Shown one piece after another: positions 34,618 to 44,083 of a stretch of 64,000 nucleotides of DNA (its first letter is position 1; each line of letters opens with the position of its first letter). The DNA is from JAEUSG01 sp964590225 (GTDB lineage Bacteria; Fibrobacterota; OXYB2-FULL-49-7; JAEUSG01): contig CAZPWS010000012.1 in the NCBI GenBank assembly GCA_964590225.1, forward strand, positions 6,697 to 70,696, written 5' to 3'. The notes beneath the pieces were generated by a model that had not been told where the DNA came from, ran no database searches, and worked only from the letters and a program-made list of their open reading frames with translations. The position numbers were made by a program, and so were the translations under genes.

Positions 34618-36070
34618 TTATTTCAGTAATGTTACTCTCTTCTGCAATACATTTCTACCATTGGTCATTTTAACCAAATAAACGGATGAACTCTTCGCCG
34701 TTGGTGTCCAAGTTAAAGNNNNNNNNNNNNNNNNNNNNNNNNNNNNNNNNNNNNNNNNNNNNNNNNNNNNNNNNNNNNNNNNNNNNNNNNNNNNNNNNNN
34801 NNNNNNNNNNNNNNNNNNCCCCAACTTCCGATGGCTGTTGTTCATAGGCGATAAGTTTTACTCCATTGGGAGCCGCTGCAACCGCAACATTTAGCGCCGG
34901 CTCAGTTGCTTTACCAGCCACAAGTGTTTCTGCCACTACTATGGCGCCAGTATCAGATATGACAGCAAGGCAGGCTTTGTCGTGAAGCGTGTCCTTGTTG
35001 GTTTTTGTTCCCTGTTCATGCCATACGGCTACAAAATTTTTCCCGTCGTAACACACTTCAGGATTCATTATTCTCTTTACATCGCCAGCGTAGTATGCAA
35101 ATTCAAGATTTTTAATCCGTTGGCCTTCATTACTGAATAATGCCATGTTATTACTTTCCATTACATTACTACGGCCACGCGGCGTGTCGTTATTCCATGC
35201 AAGCAGATAGCTGGTTACTCCACGAGCAAGAGCCAAAGCGAATAAAATTGATACAACTTGACCCTCGGGTTCATTTATACCATGAATATAAGAGGGGGAA
35301 CTAATTGCGCCAGAGTTGCTTGCAAACACCCCTTTTGTTAAAGTAGTGGACGGGTATTGAGTAGTAAGGTTGCCGCTACCGTTTGCTGCAATAATAAACA
35401 GGCTGTCACTTCCATCTACTCCGGATGCAGCAATAGCAGGTGTAACATAGTTCGCAGAACCAGTTAGAACGAGTATTCCATTTGCATCAAGTACGGCACC
35501 ATCAGGGCTGACTCTTGCCATATATGCTTCATACGCTCTATTGGAGCGAGCATCCTGCCACACAACCGAATAATTTGTTCCATTCCACGCCACTCGCGGT
35601 AAAGCCTGATTATTGGCACCGCCAGAAATCAGAAAACCATTTTTGTCTATTACTGTTCCATCTGTGCCGACTCGTGCGCCGTAGATGTCCCAATCAATAC
35701 CGTTTCGTAAATCCTGCCAAACCACAAAGAACTGTCCAGCGCCATAAACAACCTTAGGGCTTTCCTTCAAGTCGGTAGTATCTGCTATTGTTATGGGCGT
35801 ATTATCAATAAGGACCCCGAAAGTGTCAATTCTTGCGCACATTAATTTGCTTTTATATACAACACCATCCCGAAGGTCACCATCTTGAAGGTGGCCTGAT
35901 TTCCAGCAGACAAGAAAAACGCCGTTTCCATATGCAATTGCTGGTGTGTAGGCGCTGTTCTCATCGATTGCTGGTATGAAAGATACATTTGATAAATTAG
36001 CTGTAATTGCCATACTTGCGAACGAAAGTAATATTAGTATGCGGTATTTACAGTTTATGAGCATTTCCAT
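34618..36070 (-). CDS. Secreted propeller-like protein with sorting domain (tandem copy A, contains assembly gap)
   Basis: Paralogue of the gene at 37462-39048. A 100-N run at 34719-34818 splits it. Alignment with the paralogue shows 243 bp (81 codons) are missing at the gap, so the true product should be about 531 residues against 528 in copy B, in frame. The signal peptide (MAITA) is followed by propeller-like repeats of a GxGxFxVVWxD pattern (YGNGVFLVCW, YGAGQFFVVWQDLRNG, WNGTNYSVVWQDARS, YDGKNFVAVW). The C-terminus keeps WTPTAKSSSVYLVKMTNG of the sorting domain, while NPFNPTT is presumed in the gap. Function unknown, probably surface-exposed. Confidence 0.78.
34719..34818. other. Assembly gap (100 N)
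   Basis: A fixed-size scaffold gap inside copy A of the tandem duplication. Flanking bases match the paralogue at 37555-37562 and from 37806, so the real missing length is expected to be 243 bp rather than 100. Confidence 0.95.
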
Positions 36071-36085
36071 GATTTGGCTCCCTTT

Positions 36086-37246
36086 CTATTTTATTCTTTT
36101 AAATAGGTAATTTTGAGTTGGAGAATGTGAAGCAGATACAAAATCATGCCCTGTATTCACCCATCTAAAGGCCGCATAGACCATAATTTTGCTTGACTGC
36201 GTATTGCTGAACCCAATGATAGTTTTTGGGCTGCTGCTTACTGTGTAAGCTGCTGCAACCATTCTGTTTTGCAAATCCAGTCGAAAACAAGCATATGTAT
36301 CAATAGCACCAAAATATAAAAAGCGTTTGTTTGGATCGTCCGGGCCGAAAGTTAAAAATGCCCCCTCTCCATAGAAATTGGTGCCCTCAAATGTTCCGGG
36401 AGTATTCCTGCCACGAAGAGAATCAGATATTGGAACAACTCCATGAAAGGAGCCATCTGCAAGATCCCAATAGTAAACATACCAGCCGGTGCAGTTTTGC
36501 CCACAGTAAAGACGATTGTTTACATCATCATAGGCTATGGGTAAGAGACGATTGATTCCTCCAAGCTTTCCATTTAATGAATCGAGCACAAGAATTGTAT
36601 CTATTGAGCCGGTATCGGAAAGAACGGTTAAGCGGCAAGCCGTTTTGAATATAGAAGTTGCAACAAGGTGGCTGGTTGCCGTAAGCATATATATTTTGCC
36701 ATTATCGCCCGTTGTAAGTCCAGGATTTGATGCCGAAGATATATTTGGCAGGATGGTTGTGACCATTTGCTCTTTAAAGTCAAGCCGTCTCAGCATTTTT
36801 CGCCCACCCCAGTTATCGGTAAAATAGAGATATCTACCATCTGATGACTTTGTACTATTAGGTTTGAAGTTATAGCCATTAGGGGCAATTCGTGCCGATT
36901 TGAAAGGGCCATCAAGATAGCCTGTTCCATTACCCACAACTCTATGTGCTCTCTTGCTTTCTGAATCGTACCAGCCCCAGAAAGTGACGCCACCACTGGC
37001 GTTTGTATAGCCACGGTCAAGCCCACCACTATAATCGGTGGCAGAAGAGGCAAGCACATTTGATCCAACTTCTGCGATTGGACCTTCAAGAAAACCGAGA
37101 GAATTGCTACCCCCCAACCGCTCCATTTCCCACTGAGCACTATCGTTCCAGATGGGAATCTGAAAATTAGATGTATTTTGCCCCCAAGCAGATGGTATCA
37201 TAAGCAGCATGACCAGCGCGCTTCCAATAATTGAGATTGATTGCAT
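36086..37246 (-). CDS. Secreted propeller-like protein of unknown function (tandem copy A)
   Basis: A 386-residue exported protein (signal peptide ending SAWGQ) with a strong ribosome-binding site (AAGGAGG). Repeats suggest a six- or seven-bladed propeller: KSSDGRYLYFTDNWGGRKMLRRLD, TGDNGKIYMLT, YDDVNNRLYCGQNCTGWYVYYWD, FGPDDPNKRFLYFGAIDT. There is no sorting domain; it ends NYLFKRIK. Paired with the downstream sorting-domain protein (15 bp apart) and duplicated as 39066-40226. The C-terminal two thirds are nearly identical between copies while the first about 90 residues differ more. Confidence 0.72.
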   Translation of the reverse strand: MQSISIIGSALVMLLMIPSAWGQNTSNFQIPIWNDSAQWEMERLGGSNSLGFLEGPIAEVGSNVLASSATDYSGGLDRGYTNASGGVTFWGWYDSESKRAHRVVGNGTGYLDGPFKSARIAPNGYNFKPNSTKSSDGRYLYFTDNWGGRKMLRRLDFKEQMVTTILPNISSASNPGLTTGDNGKIYMLTATSHLVATSIFKTACRLTVLSDTGSIDTILVLDSLNGKLGGINRLLPIAYDDVNNRLYCGQNCTGWYVYYWDLADGSFHGVVPISDSLRGRNTPGTFEGTNFYGEGAFLTFGPDDPNKRFLYFGAIDTYACFRLDLQNRMVAAAYTVSSSPKTIIGFSNTQSSKIMVYAAFRWVNTGHDFVSASHSPTQNYLFKRIK

Positions 37247-37345
37247 TGTTTTGCCTCCTTATAGTTCCAATGATAATCAAACAGCGAAATTAAGCGTTAA
37301 TGATTATCTCCCATTTCTTGTGTACTATTTTCACAAAACAGTGAT
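37247..37345 (-). repeat. Duplicated upstream (promoter/leader) region, copy A
   Basis: About 100 bp matching 40227-40325 with scattered substitutions. It includes the AAGGAGG ribosome-binding site and a TTAAGCGTTAA half-palindrome. The remaining gap to 37461 contains sequence resembling the last codons of the AraC gene and no gene of its own. Confidence 0.8.
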
Positions 37346-37461
37346 ATTGTGTAAAAATTGTTACATTTTATCACTTTTTATTTCGTGATATTAATTCTGG
37401 GAAATTATTCCAAGCGATTTGTCTGCTCGGAAGGAAAGTTACAGTAGAACGAAATCCTTAA

Positions 37462-39048
37462 TTATTTCAGTAATGTTATTCTCTTCTGCAATACATTTCT
37501 ACCATTAGTCATTTTAACCAAATAAACGGATGAACTCTTCGCCGTTGGTGTCCAAGTTAAAGTAGTTGCCCTGTTTCCGCCATCATTAGTTGCAACTCCG
37601 TAATGATCTAACACTCTTTGCCCTCGGGCATCAAAGATTTCCAATCTGTAACTGCTATGGATATTCTTAAGTGTTATTAAGGTCGTTGGATTAAATGGAT
37701 TTGGAGAAATATTAAGTTCGCTACTTTGAATATTAGATATAGAGCCATCTTCTTTAGCCGTGAGATTATCATAGTTGAAAGTTTTATAGGCTATTTTTAT
37801 CGGGACCCCAACTTCCGATGGCTGTTGTTCATAGGCGATAAGTTTTACTCCATTGGGAGCGGCTGCAACCGCAACATTTAGTGCCGGCTCAGTTGCTTTA
37901 CCGGCTACAAGTGTTTCTGCCATTACTATGGCGCCTGTATCGGATATGACAGCAACGCAGGCTTTATCGTGTGTTGTGTCCTTGTTGGTTTTTGTTCCCT
38001 GTTCATGCCATACTGCCACAAAATTTTTCCCGTCGTAATACACTTCAGGATTCATTATTCTCTTAACATCTCCAGCGTAGTATCCGATTTCAAGATTTTT
38101 AACCCGTTGCCCTTCATTGCTGAATATTGCCATGTTGTTGCTTTTCATAGTGTTACCGCGTCCAAATGGAGTTTCGTTGTTCCATGCAAGTAGGTAGCTG
38201 TTTGCCCCTCGTGTTAAAGCCAATGGAAACAAGATAGGTACAACTTCACCTGTTGGTTCATTTGTTCCATGAGAATAAGAAGGTGAACCAACAACGCCAG
38301 AGTTGCTGGCAAAAACCCCTTTTGTCAGCGTTGTAGCTGGATATTGAGTGATAAGATTTCCACCGCCATTTGCCGCGATAACAAGCAGGCTATCGCTGCC
38401 AGTTATTCCAGAGGCAGCAATAACGGGTGTGAGATAGTTGGCAGCACCCGTTAAAACGAGTATTCCATTTGCATCAAGTACGGCACCATCAGGGCTGACT
38501 CTTGCCATATATGCTTCATACGCTCTATTGGAGCGAGCATCCTGCCACACAACCGAATAATTTGTTCCATTCCACGCCACTCGCGGTAAAGCCTGATTAT
38601 TGGCACCGCCAGAAATCAGAAAACCATTTTTGTCTATTACTGTTCCATCTGTGCCGACTCGTGCGCCGTAGATATCCCAATCAATACCGTTTCGTAAATC
38701 ATGCCAAACCACAAAAAACTGTCCAGCGCCATAAACCACCTTAGGGCTTTCCTTCAAGTCGGTAGTATCTGCTATTGTTATGGGTGTGTTGTCAACAAGG
38801 ACACCCAAAGTGTCAATTCTTGCGCACATTAATTTGCTTTTATATACAACACCATCGCGAAGGTCGCCCTTTTGAAGGTGGCCTGATTTCCAGCAGACAA
38901 GAAAGACTCCATTTCCATATGCAATTGCTGGTGTGTAGGCGCTGCGATTATCGACCGCCGGCATATAAGAGGCATCAGAAAAATTTATCGCAATTGTCCA
39001 TTTTGCAAACACAAAAAGTAAAAGTAAAAAGTAGTTGTATTTATTCAT
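37462..39048 (-). CDS. Secreted propeller-like protein with sorting domain (tandem copy B)
   Basis: A 528-residue paralogue of copy A, complete. It has an N-terminal signal peptide (MNKYNYFLLLLFVFAKWTIA) and an AAAGGAG ribosome-binding site. Blade-like repeats of about 50-60 residues carry the YGAGQFFVVWHD and DIYGARVGTDGTVID patterns. The C-terminal sorting domain starts at NISPNPFNPTTLI and ends WTPTAKSSSVYLVKMTNG and a lysine-ending tail. The propeller pattern resembles sialidase-like or lectin-like domains, but no catalytic Asp-box set is visible. Likely surface-anchored or secreted. Confidence 0.78.
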   Translation of the reverse strand: MNKYNYFLLLLFVFAKWTIAINFSDASYMPAVDNRSAYTPAIAYGNGVFLVCWKSGHLQKGDLRDGVVYKSKLMCARIDTLGVLVDNTPITIADTTDLKESPKVVYGAGQFFVVWHDLRNGIDWDIYGARVGTDGTVIDKNGFLISGGANNQALPRVAWNGTNYSVVWQDARSNRAYEAYMARVSPDGAVLDANGILVLTGAANYLTPVIAASGITGSDSLLVIAANGGGNLITQYPATTLTKGVFASNSGVVGSPSYSHGTNEPTGEVVPILFPLALTRGANSYLLAWNNETPFGRGNTMKSNNMAIFSNEGQRVKNLEIGYYAGDVKRIMNPEVYYDGKNFVAVWHEQGTKTNKDTTHDKACVAVISDTGAIVMAETLVAGKATEPALNVAVAAAPNGVKLIAYEQQPSEVGVPIKIAYKTFNYDNLTAKEDGSISNIQSSELNISPNPFNPTTLITLKNIHSSYRLEIFDARGQRVLDHYGVATNDGGNRATTLTWTPTAKSSSVYLVKMTNGRNVLQKRITLLK

Positions 39049-39065
39049 AACTTGGATTACTCCTT

Positions 39066-40226
39066 TTATTGTATTCTTTTAAATAGAAAGTTCTGTACCG
39101 GAGAGTGTGAAGCAGATACAAAATCATGCCCTGTATTCACCCATCTAAAGGCCGCATAGACCATAATTTTGCTTGACTGCGTATTGCTGAACCCAATGAT
39201 AGTTTTTGGGCTGCTGCTTACTGTGTAAGCTGCTGCAACCATTCTATTTTGCAAATCCAGTCGAAAACAGGCATAAGTATCAACCGCACTCAAATATAAA
39301 AATCTTTTGTCGGGATCGTCCGGTCCGAAAGTCAAAAATGCCCCCTCTCCATAGAAATTGGTGCCTTCAAATGTTCCGGGAGTATTTCTGCCACGAAGAG
39401 AATCTGATATTGGAACAACGCCGTGAAAGGAGCCATCTGAAAGATCCCAATAGTAAACATACCAGCCGGTGCAGCCTTGACTACAATAAAGACGGTTATT
39501 TACATCATCATAGGCTATGGGTAAGAGACGATTGATTCCTCCAAGCTTTCCATTTAATGAATCGAGCACAAGAATTGTATCTATTGAGCCGGTATCGGAA
39601 AGAACGGTTAAGCGGCAAGCCGTTTTGAATATAGAAGTTGCAACAAGGTGGCTGGTTGCCGTAAGCATATATATTTTGCCATTATCGCCCGTTGTAAGTC
39701 CAGGATTTGATGCCGAAGATGTATTTGGCAGGATAGTTGTGACCATTTGCTCTTTGAAGTCAAGCCGTCTCAGCATTTTTCGCCCACCCCAGTTATCGGT
39801 AAAATAGAGGTATCTGCCATCTGATGACTTTGTGCTATTAGGCTTGAAATTATAGCCATTAGGGGCAATTCGTGCCGATTCAAAAGGACCATCAAGATAG
39901 CCTGTTCCATTACCGGCAATTCTATGTGCCCTTTTGCTTTCTGAATCGTACCATCCCCAAAAAGCGACTCCTCCATCAGCATTGGTGTACCCATGCTCAA
40001 TCCCACCACTATAATCTGTCGCAGGACAAGCCAGCGCGTTATATCCCATTTCACCAACAGTTCCCTCCAAAAATCCCCGCGAATTGTTACCACCTAACCT
40101 CTCCATCTCCCATCGAGCGTTATCATTCCAGATAGGAATCTGAAAATTTGATGTATTTTGCCCCCAAATAGAAGGTATCATAATCAGCATGACCAGCGCG
40201 CTTCCAATAATTGAGATTGATTGCAT
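39066..40226 (-). CDS. Secreted propeller-like protein of unknown function (tandem copy B)
   Basis: A 386-residue paralogue of 36086-37246 with the same start context (AAGGAGG, ATG), signal peptide (SIWGQ) and propeller repeats. Amino-acid changes cluster in residues about 25-90 (EGTVGEMGYNALACPATD in place of EGPIAEVGSNVLASSATD), while long stretches afterwards are identical even at DNA level. It is the first of the duplicated genes downstream of the AraC regulator and is probably under its control. Confidence 0.72.
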   Translation of the reverse strand: MQSISIIGSALVMLIMIPSIWGQNTSNFQIPIWNDNARWEMERLGGNNSRGFLEGTVGEMGYNALACPATDYSGGIEHGYTNADGGVAFWGWYDSESKRAHRIAGNGTGYLDGPFESARIAPNGYNFKPNSTKSSDGRYLYFTDNWGGRKMLRRLDFKEQMVTTILPNTSSASNPGLTTGDNGKIYMLTATSHLVATSIFKTACRLTVLSDTGSIDTILVLDSLNGKLGGINRLLPIAYDDVNNRLYCSQGCTGWYVYYWDLSDGSFHGVVPISDSLRGRNTPGTFEGTNFYGEGAFLTFGPDDPDKRFLYLSAVDTYACFRLDLQNRMVAAAYTVSSSPKTIIGFSNTQSSKIMVYAAFRWVNTGHDFVSASHSPVQNFLFKRIQ

Positions 40227-40325
40227 TGTTTTGCCTCCTTATAGTTCCAATAATAATCAAACAACGAAATTAAGCGTTAATGATTATCTCTCATTTCTTA
40301 TGTACTATTTTCACGAAAACGGCGA
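40227..40325 (-). repeat. Duplicated upstream (promoter/leader) region, copy B
   Basis: Partner of 37247-37345. It lies between copy B and the AraC-type regulator and so is the likely ancestral promoter region. Confidence 0.8.
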
Positions 40326-40353
40326 TATTATGCAAAAAATGACTATATCTTTT

Positions 40354-42381
40354 TCACTTTTTATTTTTTCGATATAATCCGGGGGTAGTACCTTCAAGCG
40401 TTTTAAAAGTTTTAAGAAATGTTTGCAACTCGTTAAAACCGGAGAGATAGGCCACTTCAGAAATCGAAGTATCTGTTTCATTCAGCAGTTTTTTGGCTTT
40501 TTCAATTCTGTATCCGTTCAGCAGCATAGGGATAGTGGCCTTTTTCTGCTTAAGAATATGATAAAAGCGAAATTTACTCAATTTGAGCATGATTCTGATT
40601 GCTTCTGAATTGTACTTGCCGTCAAGATTTTCTCTAAGTATTGATATTATCCGTTCGTAGTCATTATTTAGGGATATCTCTTTCATATTTGGAATAGCCG
40701 GTATATTTGTTGTACTCATCTCTTTTCTCTTAAAGAGAGTAAAAATAATGATTGCTGAAATAGCTATTAATGATAGGGCGATAACGGAAATTTTCCTTTT
40801 ATTTTGTGTGTTATCAACAACAGTGATACGGTGAAATGATAGTGGTGAAAAAGCATCGTAAGCGCTATTATTACTATCTTGAGTGACTTCCGCTGTTGAA
40901 AAAGCTATGCGCCATAATCCTGTGTTAGCGCTTTCGAGCAGACGAAATGGAAACGAGATAATGCTGCCAATTGAATCATCAAGAGCTGTTACACTGTAGT
41001 TGGCGATTGTGTAGAGACCCATGGAGTCTGTCGGGAGCTTTGAGCTTAGAGTAGAATTGGGGCTCTTTTTTTCAAAAAAATATGCGGTGTCATGATTGAA
41101 TGTGACATTAAATATGTAGTTAGACGATGGAAGGAAGACCCCTCCCTTAGCTGCGAGGCTTCCCAAAGTATATGATGAGTCGTTCATCCATCCAATGAGG
41201 TACCATAACTTTTTTGGATTAAATTTATTGTTTATCTGTACATTCAATTTGTACCATTTATCTTTCTTTATCTCAGAATAGCGATTTTTCCCGTTGAGGT
41301 TTGAAATAAAGACATCATCAATGTACTTGGGTGCTGATTTGATAATTTCATTGGTCATATTAAAACTGTCAATTCGCCACTCCCCCCAGCAGTTAAAAGA
41401 ATTTTTAAAACGGACGCTCCAGAAATATTTGCCGGAACAAAGAGGCATAGAAACAGGGCGGCGGTGGAAGAAAAAGGGGTCGCTGTCAATCGCATGAAAT
41501 AGTGGAAAGATAGAAAGAGAGTCGGGGAATAATTTCCACTCAGTACATTTTTGCCTCTCTTCAATGTAATTACTTTGAAACGGTGTGCATTCTAGGAATA
41601 ATGAGTCGTTACGAATGGCGTATGAGGTTGCTTTTGGCTTTGGTGGTATAGTGTATATCCTTTTGTCTGAAACAGTAAATTCATCCATTGAAAGGGCAGC
41701 TCTTGTTTCTATATCAAAATCGCCGTGGTTTGACCATGAAAAAAGGAAATGGTTGCGAGGATCGGAAAATTGCTCGCTTTTGTGCAGTAGTTGCTTGCCG
41801 TCAACATAAAAAGCAGTAGTCAGGCTTTCATTTGAGAAAAAGTCAAGAAATACTTCTATACAATAAACAGTACCCGAATCAATTTTTACAAGAGCAATGC
41901 TGTTTTTTGTACGGTCGGCGCTGGCTTGTAAGGTCATTTGAATGGTTGGCTGGAGTTCTTTTTCACTGCTAAGAATAAAATCAAACTTTATAAGCGATCG
42001 CCTGTATTCTGCTCTTTCCGCTTCCGAAACATTGAGCGAGTGAAAGGTCATGTTGTTAATTCTTTGCGGTTTTGCCGGAACATAAAAGGAATCAAGGCGA
42101 ACAAAGAAGCGAAACCATGCTCGTTTCATGAAGGATGTTTTACAATTGGCATACAGCTTTCCGGCATAACGCAAATCCCAACGAGCTGTTATTCCCCTGT
42201 TCCCCAAGATGGCAGACTCTTCAGTTGCTGCAAGGAAGTGGTTGTCGTTTGGAATGCCGGCTATCCAGTTAATAGAACTTTGGATACCATTGGTATCTAT
42301 TAAGAGAATGTCGTTTTTCGCGAATAACGAAAGCGTTATAAAAGGTATTACTCTTAAGTATATAGCGAGTCTATTGCTCAT
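40354..42381 (-). CDS. Membrane-anchored AraC-family transcriptional regulator
   Basis: A 675-residue one-component regulator. It has an N-terminal signal or anchor, then a large extracytoplasmic sensor (about 25-525) that is beta-rich in its first half (FDFILSSEKELQPTIQMTLQASADR, laminin-G/concanavalin-like). One transmembrane helix follows at about 528-550 (ISVIALSLIAISAIIIFTLF), then a cytoplasmic AraC HTH domain in the last about 105 residues (GYRIEKAKKLLNETDTSISE, AYLSGFNELQTFLKTFKTLE, TPGLYRK). The ATG at 42381 overlaps the upstream stop (ATGA) and is preferred to a start at 42414. Such architecture suggests sensing of an extracytoplasmic polymer or sugar and activation of the adjacent secreted-protein genes. 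Confidence 0.82.
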   Translation of the reverse strand: MSNRLAIYLRVIPFITLSLFAKNDILLIDTNGIQSSINWIAGIPNDNHFLAATEESAILGNRGITARWDLRYAGKLYANCKTSFMKRAWFRFFVRLDSFYVPAKPQRINNMTFHSLNVSEAERAEYRRSLIKFDFILSSEKELQPTIQMTLQASADRTKNSIALVKIDSGTVYCIEVFLDFFSNESLTTAFYVDGKQLLHKSEQFSDPRNHFLFSWSNHGDFDIETRAALSMDEFTVSDKRIYTIPPKPKATSYAIRNDSLFLECTPFQSNYIEERQKCTEWKLFPDSLSIFPLFHAIDSDPFFFHRRPVSMPLCSGKYFWSVRFKNSFNCWGEWRIDSFNMTNEIIKSAPKYIDDVFISNLNGKNRYSEIKKDKWYKLNVQINNKFNPKKLWYLIGWMNDSSYTLGSLAAKGGVFLPSSNYIFNVTFNHDTAYFFEKKSPNSTLSSKLPTDSMGLYTIANYSVTALDDSIGSIISFPFRLLESANTGLWRIAFSTAEVTQDSNNSAYDAFSPLSFHRITVVDNTQNKRKISVIALSLIAISAIIIFTLFKRKEMSTTNIPAIPNMKEISLNNDYERIISILRENLDGKYNSEAIRIMLKLSKFRFYHILKQKKATIPMLLNGYRIEKAKKLLNETDTSISEVAYLSGFNELQTFLKTFKTLEGTTPGLYRKNKK

Positions 42382-43256
42382 TTTAAAGCTGTAATAGTGT
42401 ACTTTGTTGACCATTCCATGGAAGATCCCGGCTTCAATTCAAAACTCAGTTTCGGTTCAGGCGAGAATACTCGCTTATTGACATAAAGCTGAAGTTCCTG
42501 ATATCCATAATCGCCCTCGGCCTCAAAGCTGTACTTGTGATTTGCATCAATAACTTTATGATAATTTGGCAAGCTCGGTTTCACGGAGTAGTTAGTACAA
42601 AAGCCAATTTTTCCAAATACACCATTCCATATGTATGCATTTCCTGATTTTGCGAGATTGTGATTAGTTTTAGTTTCGTGACAGTTAGCCGTAGGATAAA
42701 ATGTTAGCCCTTTCTTATGGCCTCCCAAAGCAAGAAAAGCATGTGAGTACCAGAGTGATTTCCATGCAACCATACCTGAATTGGTAATTGAATGGCAGAT
42801 AGAAAAAGAGAAGTCCTTGTTGAGTAGAATTTGTTTCTTGTAATAATAACCGTAAGTTCCTACGGTAATTCCCTGAGAAAACATTAGTTTGTTTCCATTT
42901 TGCTCCACAGTAACAGGAGCCTTATATTTTATGGTGTGTTTATTTTCGCTTGAGTAGCGGTCTCTTGAAGTTCTATTCAAAATTCCAACCCCGACTTTAA
43001 TAAAGTCGCCCCCTTTTTTTACTGTATTGTAATTAATAGGCATTTCAAATTCTTCTGGAAATCCTTCACCATGAAAGGGCACAAAAGGCTTAAAGGGCAT
43101 CTCAAGTAATTTCTTAGATGTGGGAAGATGCGTTATCTGTTTAATGTATCCGCAATAACTGTAGCGTGTAGAAAAATGGTTATCATCAAGGTTGGCCGGA
43201 TTAACAATTTCGATAAGTAGTTTGCCATTGTTTAATCTCAATGTCTTTTCTGCCAT
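42378..43256 (-). CDS. Galactose-mutarotase-like (aldose epimerase superfamily) protein
   Basis: A 292-residue beta-sandwich protein resembling the aldose-1-epimerase/mutarotase fold: VPFHGEGFPEEFEMPI, HTIKYKAPVTVEQNGNKLMF and LNKDFSFSICHSITNSG are typical of the first half, ELKPGSSMEWSTKYTI of the C-terminal strand. Catalytic His/Glu assignments are not certain. It probably converts or binds sugar anomers in the cytoplasm (no signal peptide). Translationally coupled to the AraC gene (ATGA) and 5 bp after the HAD gene, so one operon of sugar metabolism and regulation. Confidence 0.65.
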   Translation of the reverse strand: MAEKTLRLNNGKLLIEIVNPANLDDNHFSTRYSYCGYIKQITHLPTSKKLLEMPFKPFVPFHGEGFPEEFEMPINYNTVKKGGDFIKVGVGILNRTSRDRYSSENKHTIKYKAPVTVEQNGNKLMFSQGITVGTYGYYYKKQILLNKDFSFSICHSITNSGMVAWKSLWYSHAFLALGGHKKGLTFYPTANCHETKTNHNLAKSGNAYIWNGVFGKIGFCTNYSVKPSLPNYHKVIDANHKYSFEAEGDYGYQELQLYVNKRVFSPEPKLSFELKPGSSMEWSTKYTITALK

Positions 43257-43261
43257 TAGTA

Positions 43262-44044
43262 TTACTCCTGCGTATTGAATTTGTTATTAAATAATTCCAC
43301 AAGTTGAATAGCAGATAATTGGGATATATCGGCTACAACTATGTGTGCGCCGCATTTTCGTAGTATTGCTTCATTGCTTTCACGGGCGATACCTATAATA
43401 AAAGCAATATTGGCATTTACTGCCGCCTGAACTCCTGATTCCGCATCTTCAACCACAACAGCTTCTTCAGGAGAAACACCAAGTCCTGTTGCGGCATGGA
43501 TAAATATATCCCCATTTGGCTTGCCTTTTAGTCCCTGCTTGTCGGCTTCAAGGCCATCTACGATTATCTCAAAAAGAGTCGTCAAGTTTGTGACGGCAAG
43601 CACCTCTCTCGCGTTTTTACTTGACGATGCAAGTCCAATTCTTATGCCTTTTTCCTTTAGTGCATGAATGAAATTGACTGTGCTATGAAATGTTTCTACG
43701 CCATCTTTTTTTAGAAGACGCATAAATGCGCTACTCTTTCTATTGCCGATACCGCATACGGTTTCAGTTTCAGAAGAATCCGATATGTTTCCATATGGAA
43801 GTTCAATGCCGCGGGATTGAAGAAAAGAGGCAACTCCCTGATATCTTGGTTTTCCATCAATAAAGCCGAGGTAGTCTCTTTCGTATATGAATTCGTCAAA
43901 TGGCTTACCTGTCCGATATGACCATGAGACCAAGAAATCGTCAAAAACGCTTTTCCATGCGTTGGCGTGAACAACGGCGGTTTTGGTCACAACGCCATCA
44001 AGATCAAATATCACAGCCTTTAGCATAGTCATAAAGATATTCAT
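43262..44044 (-). CDS. Beta-phosphoglucomutase-like HAD hydrolase
   Basis: A 260-residue HAD enzyme. Motif I is FDLDGVVTKTAVVHANAW, cap region FIDGKPRYQGVASFLQSRGI, motif II LASSSKNAREVL, motif III Lys in KQGLKGKPNGDIF, motif IV VVEDAESGVQAA. The YxGV/KPRYQGV cap signature is typical of the beta-PGM group that isomerises or dephosphorylates beta-glucose-1-phosphate released by disaccharide phosphorolysis. Threonine after the second Asp position region (DGVVT) is also found in this group. ATG at 44044; a later ATG (MLKAVIF) is possible. Divergent from the glycosidase at 44084. Confidence 0.85.
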   Translation of the reverse strand: MNIFMTMLKAVIFDLDGVVTKTAVVHANAWKSVFDDFLVSWSYRTGKPFDEFIYERDYLGFIDGKPRYQGVASFLQSRGIELPYGNISDSSETETVCGIGNRKSSAFMRLLKKDGVETFHSTVNFIHALKEKGIRIGLASSSKNAREVLAVTNLTTLFEIIVDGLEADKQGLKGKPNGDIFIHAATGLGVSPEEAVVVEDAESGVQAAVNANIAFIIGIARESNEAILRKCGAHIVVADISQLSAIQLVELFNNKFNTQE

Positions 44045-44083
44045 TGGGTTTCTAACAAATCAAATTGGTATTTTGAGGTTACT

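Noticed and set aside
34611..34620. Terminator between the convergent genes meeting at 34613/34618
   Set aside because: Only 4 bp separate the two stop codons and no stem-loop could be found there; termination must happen inside coding sequence or by overlap.
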